The notes under the pieces were generated by a model, which made no database searches, was not told the origin of the DNA, and saw nothing but the letters and a program-made list of their open reading frames with translations. Made by a program: the position numbers and the translations under genes. A stretch of DNA of 64,000 nt from JAXLYE01 sp046351595 (lineage in GTDB: Bacteria > Myxococcota_A > Polyangia > Palsa-1104 > JAEUJZ01), in NCBI GenBank assembly GCA_046351595.1, contig JAXLYE010000007.1, forward strand, positions 496,001-560,000, written 5' to 3'. Shown piece by piece: positions 12,070-20,708 of this stretch (its first letter is position 1; every line of letters begins with the position of its first letter).

Positions 12070-13623
12070 TCACTGCACCTTCAGAATGGCGTTCTCGTTG
12101 TACGTAGCGATGAAGAGCTCCCCGGTCGGCAAGACGGCGATGCCAATCGGAGAGTTGAGGCGCGCTGGCAGCGGACCCAGCTTGACCCCCACTTGTCCAG
12201 CGGTCCCTGCGACGGTGGTGACGGCTGCATTGGCCAGGGCAATCTTGCGAATCGTGTGGTTTCCGTAGTCTGCGACGTAGAGGGAGCCGGCGCCATCGGC
12301 CGCCACGCCGTAGGGAGAAGAGAACCGCGCGGCGGCGCCGGTGCCATCGGTGCTGCCTGGCTGGCCCGCCGAGCCGGCCAGTGTCGTCACCGCCCCCGTG
12401 CTCAGCACCACCTTGCGAATCGTGCGGTTTTCGGTGTCTGCGACGTAGAGGGAGCCGGCGCCATCGGCCGCCACGCCTTGGGGAGAATACTGCCATCGGC
12501 GCTGCCCGACGTAGCCGGCCAGCGTCGTCACCGCCCCCGTGCCCAGCACCACCTTGCGAATCGTGTGGTTTTCGTAGTCTGCGACGTAGAGGGAGCCGGC
12601 GCCATCGGTCGCCACGCCTTGGGGAGAAGAGAACCGCGCGGCGTCGCCGGTGCCATCGGTGCTGCCTGGCAGGCCCGCCGAGCCGGCCAGCGTCGTCACC
12701 GCCCCCGTGCTCAGGCGAATCGTGTGGTTTCTCAAATCTGCGACGTAGAGGAAGCCGGCGCCATCGGCCGCCACGCCACGGGGATAAGAGAACCGCGCGG
12801 CGCCGCCGGCGCCATCGGTGCTGCCGCGCATGCCCGCCGAGCCGGCCAGCGTCGTCACCTCCCCCGTGCTCAGCACCACCTTGCGAATCGTGTGGTTTCC
12901 GTAGTCTGCGACGTATAGGGAGCCAGGGCCATCGGCCGCCACGCCTTGGGGAGAATTGAACCGTGCGGCGGCGCCGGTGCCATCGGTGCTGCCCGACTGG
13001 CCCGCCGAGCCGACCAGCGTCGTCACTGCCCCCGTGCTCAGCACCACCTTGCGAATCGTGGGGTTTTCGGTGTCTGCGACGTAGAGGGAGCCGGCGCCAT
13101 CGGCCGCCACGCTGGTGGGATAATCAAATCGCGCGGCGGCGCCGGTGCCATCGGTGCTGCCACGCAGGCCCGCCGAGCCGGCCAGTGTCGTCACCGCCCC
13201 CGTGCTCAGCACCACCTTGCGAATCGTGCGGTTTTCGGTGTCTGCGACGTAGAGGGAGCCGGCGCCATCGGCCGCCACGCCTTGGGGAGAATAGAATCGC
13301 GCGGCGGCACCGGTGCCATCGGCGCTGCCACCCAGGCCCGCCGAGCCGGCCAGCGTCGTCACCGCCCCCGTGCTCAGCACCACCTTGCGAATCGTGCGGT
13401 TTCCGGTGTCTGCGACGTAGAGGGAGCCGGCGCCATCGGCCGCCACGCTGGTCGGAGCAGAGAACCGCGCGGCGGCGCCGGTGCCATCGGCGCTGCCTTG
13501 CATGCCCGCCGAGCCAGCCAGCGTTGTCACCGCTCCCGTGCTCAGCACTACCTTACGAATCGTGTTGTTTCCGTACTCTGCGACGTAGAGGGAGCCGGCG
13601 CCATCGGCCGCCACCGGCGCCAT
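12070..13623 (-). pseudogene. NHL-repeat propeller protein, 3' part after a frameshift
   Basis: This 517-residue frame consists almost wholly of NHL-type repeats of about 55 residues, each with VAADGAGSLYVADTGNRTIR and VVLSTGAVTTLAGSAG elements, and ends in a C-terminal cap (LNSPIGIAVLPTGELFIATYNENAILKVQ, given here in parts: LNSPIGIAVL and FIATYNENAI). It is the continuation of the lipoprotein frame at 13553-14317. A 19-bp tandem duplication (13595-13613 and 13614-13632) shifts the frame by +1. Without it the two would form one propeller lipoprotein of about 745 residues. It may be a recent mutation, a phase-variable state or a sequencing error. Confidence 0.75.
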
Positions 13624-14000
13624 CGGCCGTCATGCCGCGGGGATAATCGAACCGCGCGGCGGCGCCGATGCCATCGGCGCTGCCACGCTGGACCGCCGAG
13701 CCAGCCAGCGTCGTCACCGCCCCCGTGCTCAGCACCACCTTGCGAATCGTGTCGTTTCCGGAGTCTGCGACGTAGAGGGAGCCGGCGCCATCGGCCGCCA
13801 CGCCGGATGGATAATAGAACCGCGCGGCGGCGCCGGTGCCATCGTCGCTGCCTGCCTGGCCCGCCGAGCCGGCCAGCGTCGTCACCGCCCCCGTGCTCAG
13901 CACCACCTTGCGAATCGTGTGGTTATAGTTGTCTGCGACGTAGAGGGAGCCGGCGCCATCGACCGCCACGCCGGATGGATAATAGAACCGCGCGGCGGCC
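12230..14000 (-). repeat. Near-identical tandem repeats coding NHL blades
   Basis: Eleven units of about 165 bp recur (for example, CTGCGACGTAGAGGGAGCC starts near 12269, 12437, 12581, 13244, 13412 and 13765 on the plus strand). Units near 12581 and 12740 are shortened by in-frame losses. The high DNA identity implies recent expansion or gene conversion. Confidence 0.85.
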
Positions 14001-14317
14001 CCCGTATCATCCGCGCTGCCCGCACCTCCAAGTGCCCCCGCGACCAGGCTCAGCACCGTCGGCCCCCCGACACAGAGGCGTGTCTGCGCGTTGCAGACCT
14101 GGCCTTCCGGGCAGATGCCCTGCGTGACCACGCAGTTGATCGGGTTGGCGCCCTGGAACGAGGTCCAGAGGGAATCGCAGGCGGCCATTCCTAACAGGAC
14201 AAGGCCCAGCAGGCAGCGGAGCGCCGGGCTCCAGTGCGTCCTGCGGCGCGGCTGCGAACGTGCGCCGGGGTGGCCCCAAGTGAGAAACCAGACAACCAAG
14301 TTTGGGACGGGCGGCAT
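13553..14317 (-). pseudogene. NHL-repeat lipoprotein, 5' part before the frameshift
   Basis: The first 254 residues of the same gene: a signal peptide with lipobox (LLGLVLLGMAAC, Cys near 45), a Cys-rich stalk (NCVVTQGICPEGQVCNAQTRLC) in which the spacing resembles myxobacterial surface lipoproteins, then the first three NHL blades. After the 19-bp duplication the frame turns into Arg-rich nonsense and stops at 13553. The gene begins 7 bp after the stop of the TPR gene at 14324, so kinase, TPR and propeller form one operon. NHL propellers usually mediate protein or ligand binding; on this lipoprotein it would face the periplasm or the cell surface. Confidence 0.75.
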
Positions 14318-14323
14318 GCGCGC

Positions 14324-15037
14324 TCACTTTCCTGGCCAGGCCATCAGAACGATTCCCCCAACGACCGCCGCCGCTCCGGTGCCAAGCAGCGCCCCGCCGA
14401 CCGAGGTGGTCGTGTAAATCCGGTCGCAGGTCTGCGCGGGCGCACTCGGGACATCCACGCAGTTGCCCTGGGCCGCCAGCGCGGAGGCGCCAAAGCCCGT
14501 CAGCAGGAGCCCGGTGCCCAGGGCGATCCCGCCGGTGACGAGCCGCCAGCGCGGGCGCCGGGCCCCAGCGGCTTCCGTGGAGCTCTGAGGTTCTTTCTGC
14601 GCTTGCACTGCGAGGGACGGGGGATTCTTCGTGCTCGGACTTGGAGGCAGCTTGGAGGAATCGGAGGCGGGCTTTGGTTGGAGCTGTCCCAGATACTGCT
14701 CGGCTTTGCGCTTCTGCTCCGCGTCTTCCAGAGGGGAGTCGAGGAACTGCTTGTAATAGACCGTTGCTTTTTGCGAGCGGCCGAGCTTGTGCAGGACCCG
14801 CGCGATGCTGAACAAGAGGCGCGGGTCCGCGCGGACTTCGTAGGCCAGCTTGTAGAGGCGCAGGGCTTCCGGAAGGTTGTTCTCATCGGACGCCTGTTTT
14901 GCGCGGTCATAAAGCGCTAGACAGGCCGTGTCACTCCCGCAGTCCGGCACAGCCGTCTGGGCTAGGGAATCGCGGCCTGGCCCGAGGAGCAGCAGCAGGA
15001 GCCCGAGCCAGACTCCCGGACCGTGCCTAGTCTTCAT
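14324..15037 (-). CDS. Exported TPR protein with C-terminal membrane hairpin
   Basis: The 237-residue protein has a signal peptide (MKTRHGPGVWLGLLLLLLGPG...), TPR units at about 35-115 (LYDRAKQASDENNLPEALRLY and similar), a Pro/Ser linker, and two hydrophobic spans near 165-185 and 210-232 around a loop with two Cys. The architecture matches the TPR proteins at 7838 and 39519. The ATG lies inside the end of the upstream kinase gene (overlap 15027-15037), so translation is coupled. It is the middle gene of kinase - TPR - NHL propeller. A partnership with the kinase is inferred from this repeated gene order. Confidence 0.8.
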   Translation of the reverse strand: MKTRHGPGVWLGLLLLLLGPGRDSLAQTAVPDCGSDTACLALYDRAKQASDENNLPEALRLYKLAYEVRADPRLLFSIARVLHKLGRSQKATVYYKQFLDSPLEDAEQKRKAEQYLGQLQPKPASDSSKLPPSPSTKNPPSLAVQAQKEPQSSTEAAGARRPRWRLVTGGIALGTGLLLTGFGASALAAQGNCVDVPSAPAQTCDRIYTTTSVGGALLGTGAAAVVGGIVLMAWPGK

Positions 15038-16487
15038 AGCCAATCTTTCTCGTCTTGGGCGGCGCGGGCGAGGGAGGGACGGCGGGCTTTGCAGGGGAAG
15101 CCGACACATTCCTCTTGGGCGGCGGAGTCGGCGGCGAGGTCGCAAGCGGCTCTAGCAAAAACGTCTGCTCGAAGTCCGCGCTCTCCTCCACCGAGACCTC
15201 GACCTCTGAGTAGCCATCGACGTGCAGCCGCAGGGAGCGTTTTCCCGGCGCTGCGGGCGCGCTCCGGGTCCAGGGCGTATGGCCCAGCGTCCGCCCTGCC
15301 TCATCGAGCACGGCCGCATTTGCGGGCTGGGTCGCGATGTGCCAGCGGACCGAGGCCGCCGCCGCGGGAGTCGCAGCGGCGTTGGGCGCAGGGTCCGTCC
15401 GGCGCGGTGACGGATCACGCGCCCGGACGAGGAAGACCGTCACACCAAGCGCCGCGAGGCCCGTCGCGATGGCCAGCCGGCGAGCAAGCTTGCGTGAGGA
15501 GTCGGTTCGCTGCCCGGTCAGTTGGCCCAGCGTCGTCGACAGAGCTGGGATGCCGACGGCCTTGGTGGTCTCCGGGTCGGTCGGGGCCGGCGGGAGCGAG
15601 CGCACGAGCGGCCCGCTGCCGGACATCTTGGACAAGAGCCGCCCGATCTCGTCCGCAGCGTCGGACATGCGGAGGCGCTTCGTCTTGTCCTTTTCGAGCA
15701 TGCGGTGGACTAGCGAAGAAACGGGCGACGGCAGCTTGGGTACCAAACTCGCAAGCGAGGGTGGGACCTGGAACAGGTGCTGGCCGATGAGCTCTCCCGA
15801 ACCTACCCCGATAAACGGGGGCCGTCCGGCGAGTGTTTCATAGAGCACGCAGCCCAGCGAGTAGACATCCGTCTTGGCATCGACGCCGCCAGCCCCAGCG
15901 CACTGCTCGGGAGACATGTACATCGGCGTACCCATGACCGAATGGGTGTCCGTCTTGACCGCGCCGCGCTCGTCGCTGGTGAGCTTCGCGATGCCGAAGT
16001 CGAGGAGCTTGACCCGCTCGCCGCCCGGAGCGATGGGATCCGCGACGAGCATCAGGTTGTCCGGCTTCAAATCGCGATGCACGATGCCCTGGCTGTGCGC
16101 GACCGAAAGGACATCGGCTATCTGCCAGGCCATCTGAAGCGCTACGGGCACCGGCAGGCGCTGGTTCTGTTCCGCGAGCTTGCGTAGCCGCCTGGACAAG
16201 GGCTCGCCGCGCAAAAACTCCATCACCAGATACAGGACGTCGTCCTCGGTCTGGCCGAAGTCGGACACTTGAACGATGCACGGGTGCTCCAGCCGGCTGA
16301 GGACCTTGGCTTCGTTGAAGAATCGAGCGACCGCCTCGTGGTTTCGCGCGTAATCCGGACGCAGGGTCTTTAGGGCAACACGACGCTCCAGCGTCTCGTG
16401 CCGGGCCTCATAAACCGCCCCCATGCCGCCCTCGCCGATCATGCGGACGATGCGATAGGCGCCTAGCCGATGTCCTTCGGGGAACAT
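15027..16487 (-). CDS. Membrane Ser/Thr protein kinase with PEGA-like tail
   Basis: The protein starts MFPEGHRLGAYRIVRMIGEGGMGAVYEA (glycine loop near residues 17-22) and carries VALKTL, HRDLKPDNLML, LLDFGIAK and GTPMYMSPEQCAG, all required for activity. A single span (LARRLAIATGLAALGVTVFLV) separates the cytoplasmic kinase from a C-terminal domain containing a PEGA-type fold (HIATQPANAAVLDEAGRTLGHTPW...VDGY). ATG 16487 was preferred over a TTG 13 codons upstream because family homology starts there. It is the first gene of the operon with the TPR and NHL genes. It is closely similar in layout to the chromosomal kinase at 40192-41736. Confidence 0.92.
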   Translation of the reverse strand: MFPEGHRLGAYRIVRMIGEGGMGAVYEARHETLERRVALKTLRPDYARNHEAVARFFNEAKVLSRLEHPCIVQVSDFGQTEDDVLYLVMEFLRGEPLSRRLRKLAEQNQRLPVPVALQMAWQIADVLSVAHSQGIVHRDLKPDNLMLVADPIAPGGERVKLLDFGIAKLTSDERGAVKTDTHSVMGTPMYMSPEQCAGAGGVDAKTDVYSLGCVLYETLAGRPPFIGVGSGELIGQHLFQVPPSLASLVPKLPSPVSSLVHRMLEKDKTKRLRMSDAADEIGRLLSKMSGSGPLVRSLPPAPTDPETTKAVGIPALSTTLGQLTGQRTDSSRKLARRLAIATGLAALGVTVFLVRARDPSPRRTDPAPNAAATPAAAASVRWHIATQPANAAVLDEAGRTLGHTPWTRSAPAAPGKRSLRLHVDGYSEVEVSVEESADFEQTFLLEPLATSPPTPPPKRNVSASPAKPAVPPSPAPPKTRKIGYED

Positions 16488-16924
16488 CGACCTAGAAGAG
16501 GCGCGGCTAGCATCGGGTAGGCGCAAGCGCGTTTATTTTCTCCGGCTGAAGCGCTGAGCGTCAACGACGAAGGAGCGCACGCACTCAATCGAACCCACGG
16601 AGCGTCCAGCCTCCGCACTAGAGTGGTCGACGGTCGCAATGCCGACGATCCTGCCCACCGATGACGCCCCCTACAGTGAACTTGGGGCCGACGGACTGGA
16701 GCAGCGCTGCGCTCCCCATCTAAAAACATCGGACGATCGAGCAGACGGGGCGACTGATCAGGACAGCTCGCACTCTGTTTCTCAATGAGGCGCCACGTCG
16801 GTCAGTCGGCCATGCGCTCCTGCACACCGACACCAGCGCTCACGCCGCACACGCAGCCGATCGGCGCACCCTTGCGGCCACGTCCGGCCGGCGGCCGATG
16901 CGGCTCAGCGCACCCAGATGCGGC
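16488..16924. other. Intergenic region upstream of the kinase operon
   Basis: No gene or convincing hairpin is seen. It should contain the promoter of the kinase - TPR - NHL operon and whatever follows the XRE gene, which also reads leftward into it. Confidence 0.5.
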
Positions 16925-17170
16925 TCAGCGCGGCTCGTCGCCCCAAGGGAGTAGGGCCGACTCTGCGGTCCCGAATGCCAGCCAGCCGGGCTCCACGCGC
17001 AGCGCGTGGGCCAGGCGCTCGATGATGTCGGCGCGCGGGATGTGGTGCGCCTGCTCGATCTCGGTAATGGTCGAGGGCGAGACCTTGGCCGCCTCGGCGA
17101 GGGCACGCACCGTCAGCTCAGCGCGCTTCCTGGCCTCGAACAGTCGTTTGCCGATGGCACCACTCCGCAC
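16925..17170 (-). CDS. Small XRE-family transcriptional regulator
   Basis: The 81-residue protein is a single Cro/C1-type helix-turn-helix domain: GKRLFEARKRAELTVRALAE, then AAKVSPSTITEIEQAHHIPRADIIERLAHAL. The start is GTG. It is divergent from a small gene at 17272, and the space between contains a TTGATC/GATCAA inverted repeat, the likely autoregulatory operator. A diverged remnant of a second copy of its C-terminus lies near 20709-20770. Such regulators commonly control excision, partition or toxin-antitoxin genes of islands; the target here is inferred only from position. Confidence 0.8.
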   Translation of the reverse strand: MRSGAIGKRLFEARKRAELTVRALAEAAKVSPSTITEIEQAHHIPRADIIERLAHALRVEPGWLAFGTAESALLPWGDEPR

Positions 17171-17207
17171 GGTGCCTGGGTAACACGGCTGCGCAGAACT
17201 AACCGGA

Positions 17208-17237
17208 TTGACTTGATCTGTTCATTTTTTCGATCAA
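17208..17237. promoter_or_regulatory. Candidate operator/promoter between the XRE gene and the small divergent gene
   Basis: TTGACT (17208-17213) resembles a -35 box. TTGATC (17213-17218) and GATCAA (17232-17237) form a perfect 6-bp inverted repeat with a 13-bp spacer. The segment is AT-rich against its surroundings and lies between two divergent start codons. Confidence 0.4.
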
Positions 17238-17271
17238 ACCTCCGAGCCGGGCCGAGAACAGGAGAAGACCC

Positions 17272-17508
17272 ATGGCAGGAGAGATCTCAGCATTGGCTCA
17301 GCGCACCGTGCCAGCGACGAGGAGGGGCGATACCCCAGATGGCGGCGCTCAGACGGAGTGGTGGCTCATCGCCTGGCACCTGGACCCGATCGACGTGAAG
17401 TTTCGCCAGTGCTCGTCGCGGCCCGAGCTGCGCCAAGCCGCGCAAGAGTACTCTGGCCGGCGCAGCGCAGCGACGCAGGAAGTCTTGACAGCGTCACGTA
17501 GCCGATAG
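17272..17508 (+). CDS. Small protein of unknown function, divergent from the XRE gene
   Basis: The 78-residue frame has an ATG preceded by a good Shine-Dalgarno (AGGAGA, about 6 nt upstream) and sits directly behind the putative operator. Its sequence (GGAQTEWWLIAWHLDPIDVKFRQCSS in part: EWWLIAWHLDPIDVKFRQ) looks like a short folded domain, followed by a basic tail. It resembles nothing I can name. The 3' end overlaps the convergent gene at 17494 by 15 nt. Expression under XRE control is likely but inferred. Confidence 0.5.
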   Translation: MAGEISALAQRTVPATRRGDTPDGGAQTEWWLIAWHLDPIDVKFRQCSSRPELRQAAQEYSGRRSAATQEVLTASRSR

Positions 17509-18075
17509 CCGCTCCGCTGCCGCAAGCCCCAGCCGCAGCAAGAACTCCCAGGCCCCCGCCGTCGTGCGCAGCCCCATCCGTCGCTGCGTCTGCTGGAGCT
17601 GGGCGTAGGTCGTAGGCAAGACGCGCACGCACACGCCCCTGCGCTCGGCGTCCGGTGCATCGTAGGTATGCGGATCCCCGGCCGCCGTTGCCAGCCAGCC
17701 AGGAACGTCGGCGCCTCCTGCGGAGCGACGAGACACCAGCGAGAGCAGCCTCGCGACGGTCTGATCGAGGGCATCAAGACGCGGCAGGATGCCCTCGGCG
17801 GCGGGCTCTGGAGCCGACGGTCGCAGACTCGGCGGAGGTTGGGGCAGTTCATCCTCTGCAGACAGAAACGATTCCCATTCCGCCGGCTGCGAGGGCGCTA
17901 CATGTTCCCTCTTCGCAGCGTCGCTGGGCGGTGGCGCGGAGGGCTGCGTACTCGCGCTCAGGCGCGCGGCCCAGCTGTCATCGCGCTTGTCGCCGTCGTC
18001 GGCCCACAGGGGGCTCTGCATCCGCGCGCTGTGCGCATCGGCCTCCGCGCGCAGCTTGTCCGCGTCGAGCCTCAT
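17494..18075 (-). CDS. ParA-partner protein, probable ribbon-helix-helix DNA-binding protein
   Basis: The 193-residue protein has a charged, Pro/Ser-rich N-terminal two-thirds and a compact C-terminal region (about 145-190): GVCVRVLPTTYAQLQQTQRRMG, followed by LRTTAGAWEFLLRLGLAAA. That pattern of a short strand and two helices fits a ribbon-helix-helix fold. It overlaps parA1 by 4 nt (18072-18075) and lies downstream of it, the place of the centromere-binding partner in type Ib partition loci. It shows no ParB-type nuclease or helix-turn-helix domain. The likely binding site is the GATATC array upstream of parA1. No family name can be given with confidence. Confidence 0.65.
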   Translation of the reverse strand: MRLDADKLRAEADAHSARMQSPLWADDGDKRDDSWAARLSASTQPSAPPPSDAAKREHVAPSQPAEWESFLSAEDELPQPPPSLRPSAPEPAAEGILPRLDALDQTVARLLSLVSRRSAGGADVPGWLATAAGDPHTYDAPDAERRGVCVRVLPTTYAQLQQTQRRMGLRTTAGAWEFLLRLGLAAAERLSAT

Positions 18076-18878
18076 TCGTCGTCATCCCAGCCCGGGACGT
18101 ACGGTGAGGAATACTGCGGCGGCAAGCTCGCGGGCCACGCGCGATGAGAATTGAGCCGCGCCCAGGCCATCTGGGCCAGGGTCTCTATGCCGGAGAGGAA
18201 GCGCCAGGTGACGCCGCTCCGCGGCAGCGCCCAGACGGAGCGCCCGGCATCGTGCGCCTGCTTGATGCTCCTCGCCTTCGGCAGCGGCTCCTCGAGATAT
18301 TGCAGGCTCCGGCCCAGTGCTTGCTCGACGGCCGCGGCGTTGAACATCCACTCGTCCACGTCGGTCCGCCCGACGTGGATCAGCATGATCTCCGTGTTCT
18401 CGGGAGTCCGCCGCAGCATCGTGAGCAGGTTGCGCGCGGCGTCGGTCCCGTCGACCGGAGTGAGGAGCAGGACGCCCGGCAGGCTCCCTCCCTGCACCTC
18501 GGGCGGCGTGTCCACGACGGCGATATCGAATGAGCCGAGCCCGAGCTGCTCCGGCCCGAGGCGGTACAGCAGATCCACGGCCTTGGTGCCGCGGATCCCC
18601 GCGACGGTGACGCTGCCCTCGGGGCCGTAGGCGCGGCGCGCGATCAGCGGGTCGGAGGCCGGCACGCCCAGGCGATGCCGCGCGTCCTCCTGGCTGTCGC
18701 ACGTGAGCAGCAGGACGCGCAGACCGGCCCAGGCCAGTCGCTCGGCCAGCGCGACGGTCAGCGCGGTCTTGCCGACGCCGCCCTTGTACGACGCGACGAC
18801 GACGGTGGGGATGAGCGGAGCGTGACGGGGCGGCGGGTCCTGAGGGAGTCGCACAGAGCGGATCGGAGTGGCTGGCAT
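18072..18878 (-). CDS. parA: ParA-family partition ATPase
   Basis: The 268-residue protein has a deviant Walker A motif KGGVGKT (32-38), switch region LLTCDSQEDA and Walker B IAVVDTPPE. There is no N-terminal helix-turn-helix, so it is of the small type Ib/MinD-like class. ParA ATPases move plasmid or chromosomal centromere complexes along the nucleoid. The residues VVASYKGGVGKTALTVALAE are diagnostic. The gene is followed without a gap by a putative DNA-binding partner and preceded by a palindrome array that starts 14 bp before its start codon. The first roughly 25 residues are a Pro-rich leader; a start further in is possible. Confidence 0.88.
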   Translation of the reverse strand: MPATPIRSVRLPQDPPPRHAPLIPTVVVASYKGGVGKTALTVALAERLAWAGLRVLLLTCDSQEDARHRLGVPASDPLIARRAYGPEGSVTVAGIRGTKAVDLLYRLGPEQLGLGSFDIAVVDTPPEVQGGSLPGVLLLTPVDGTDAARNLLTMLRRTPENTEIMLIHVGRTDVDEWMFNAAAVEQALGRSLQYLEEPLPKARSIKQAHDAGRSVWALPRSGVTWRFLSGIETLAQMAWARLNSHRAWPASLPPQYSSPYVPGWDDDE

Positions 18879-18891
18879 GAGGGCACCTCTT

Positions 18892-19343
18892 GATATCGCG
18901 GACTGTGAACTCAGGCTGGGCCCCCAAATTGGTATTGTCAGTGACCCGATTATTCGGCCTTTAGATCAGCACAGTTAGGGGGCCAGGACCGGGTTCGGCA
19001 TCAACCGGTGCGTGCGCGGGGCCTCCAGGCCACGCCTGCGCGCGCCGATCGGCATCAGGGCCAGCGCCCGGCGAATACCGTCGGAAAATCGTGGTGATAT
19101 CGCCGCGATATCACGCCGTCGCCCACGCTGATGTCACGGCGACATCACCGATCACCTGGCTGCTTGCGGTGAGGTCGCGGCGATATCGCCGACCCCCGGG
19201 CCGCCTGCGGTGAGGTCGCAGCGATATCGCCGACCGCCCGCCCCGGTGAGGCGATATCACCCCGGCGCCCGCAAGCTCGCGGTGATATCACCGGCAGCGA
19301 CGGAGTGATATCGCGGTGATATCACCGGCCCCCGCGTGACATC
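18892..19343. repeat. GATATC palindrome array, candidate centromere/operator
   Basis: Exact GATATC occurs at 18892, 19096, 19107, 19182, 19223, 19253, 19284, 19307 and 19318. Near matches are GATGTC at 19130, GACATC at 19141 and 19338, and GAGGTC at 19171 and 19212. Most form pairs exactly 11 bp apart (19096/19107, 19130/19141, 19171/19182, 19212/19223, 19307/19318), as in GATATCgccgcGATATC. The array occupies the stretch between parA1 and the MNT-HEPN gene. The copy at 18892 sits just before the parA1 start, where it could serve for autoregulation. Confidence 0.75.
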
Positions 19344-19372
19344 ACGCGGCGCCTGCCCGTAAGCTGCGGCGC

Positions 19373-20572
19373 CTACCCTGTAAGCGCCTCTGCGGCGCTC
19401 GGAGCCGTGACCGCGCGCTGCAGCCACTGCGCGAGCAGCTCGGGATCCGCGCAGGTGCGGATGCGCTGCTCCAGTTCGGGCGGCACGATGAGCCCGCGCG
19501 TCCGCAGCACCAGCAGCACGGCCTCGGCCTGCGCCTGCTGCGCACCTCTCCGCTCGCCAATAGACTCGCCTTGCTGTCGCTCGGCCTGCGCACGCTGCTC
19601 CGAAAGCTCCGCCAGGTTCTTGGCCCACAGCGCGAAGTCCTTCGGATCCTCCGGCAGCGGCGGCAGGGTGCTCAGCGGCGGCTCCTCCATCTGCGGCGGT
19701 ACGGGCAGATCGGTACGCACGGCCTCGGCGCCACAGAAGCTCGCCAGCTTCTCCAGGCACGCGGTGCGGACCCGCTCCGCCAGCGCAATCACCCGCGCCT
19801 GCAGCGTACTCAGTTCCTCCTGCGTGATGCGATAGGAGCCGGAGTAGCGCGCCTCGATGTACGCCTTCTTCAGGAGGTCAAACAGGCGCTTGTCTTCGGG
19901 CTCGGTCTTGGGCAGCGCCTCGACGAGGAGCGCGTGCTGTTCAGCCGCCATCGTACCCAGCTTCTCGATGTCGTGCGTCTGCTGCTTGTAGCCCGTAAAG
20001 ACGAGGTGCGCAGCGTGGTAGTAGCGCTCCGTCGCTTGATGCAGAAGGAATGCGGCGTGCTTCGTCAGATTCCGTACTGTGGCGTAGCGGGACAGACGCC
20101 AGAACTCCGTCGCGGAGTCGAACCACGTCGCGAAGTTGTACTCCGCCAGCTCCAGCCGCTCGGCCGCGTTGAGCGCCTTGGGCTTGGCCAGGGAGTACCG
20201 CCGCTTGTCGACGAGCAGCACGCCTTCGTTTGCGACATCGGCGAAGAAGAACTGCCCGCGGCGGATCTCGTGGTTGATGAACTTGATGTCGTGGACGATG
20301 AGCGTGACGGGGATGCGGCCGGCGATCTCGCGGGCGCGCTTCTCCAGCTCGGACCACAGCGCGACATCCGCCGCCTGCTTCTCCGTGTCGACGACGACAC
20401 ACAGATCGAAGTCGGACAGATAGCCCGTCTCTCGATCCTCGACCTGCTCGCCGCGGGCGTAGCTGCCGAACAGGATCAGCTTGTCAACGGCGAGGCAGTC
20501 CCGGAACAGGTCTGCGATGGCGCGCAGCTGGGCCTGCTTGTCCTCGGGCAGATGGTCAATGGAGGTCTTCAT
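19373..20572 (-). CDS. MNT-HEPN fusion protein with Rpn-like tail, copy 1
   Basis: The 399-residue protein has a minimal nucleotidyltransferase domain (1 to about 125) with GSYARG (36-41) and the metal-binding SDFDLCVVVD (Asp54, Asp56). A HEPN domain (about 135-260) has the RNase-type R-x5-H motif at Arg183-His189 (ERYYHAAHL). After a linker comes a C-terminal tail (about 335-395) of the kind seen at the end of Rpn-type PD-(D/E)XK nucleases (AEAVLLVLRTRGLIVPPE in part). Separate MNT and HEPN proteins form toxin-antitoxin pairs in which MNT adenylylates HEPN; here they are fused. ATG 20572 fits the paralogue at 34280-35542, which is highly similar throughout. Confidence 0.85.
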   Translation of the reverse strand: MKTSIDHLPEDKQAQLRAIADLFRDCLAVDKLILFGSYARGEQVEDRETGYLSDFDLCVVVDTEKQAADVALWSELEKRAREIAGRIPVTLIVHDIKFINHEIRRGQFFFADVANEGVLLVDKRRYSLAKPKALNAAERLELAEYNFATWFDSATEFWRLSRYATVRNLTKHAAFLLHQATERYYHAAHLVFTGYKQQTHDIEKLGTMAAEQHALLVEALPKTEPEDKRLFDLLKKAYIEARYSGSYRITQEELSTLQARVIALAERVRTACLEKLASFCGAEAVRTDLPVPPQMEEPPLSTLPPLPEDPKDFALWAKNLAELSEQRAQAERQQGESIGERRGAQQAQAEAVLLVLRTRGLIVPPELEQRIRTCADPELLAQWLQRAVTAPSAAEALTG

Positions 20573-20708
20573 GCGCCGCTCACGCGGCGAAGCTACCACG
20601 GATCAGGGCGCAGCCGAGGCAGCGCGCCAGCGATCGAGATGTCGTGGCGGAGACGCCCTGGAGCTGTAGCGGGACGGCGAAGAAGCCCGCGTGCAGGGCC
20701 CGAAGGCA

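Noticed and set aside
12230..14000. CRISPR-like appearance of regular repeats
   Set aside because: Units are about 165 bp, have no unique spacers and encode in-frame NHL blades.
19096..19343. Replication origin iterons
   Set aside because: No replication initiator gene was recognised nearby, whereas parA and its partner are adjacent, so a partition site is preferred.
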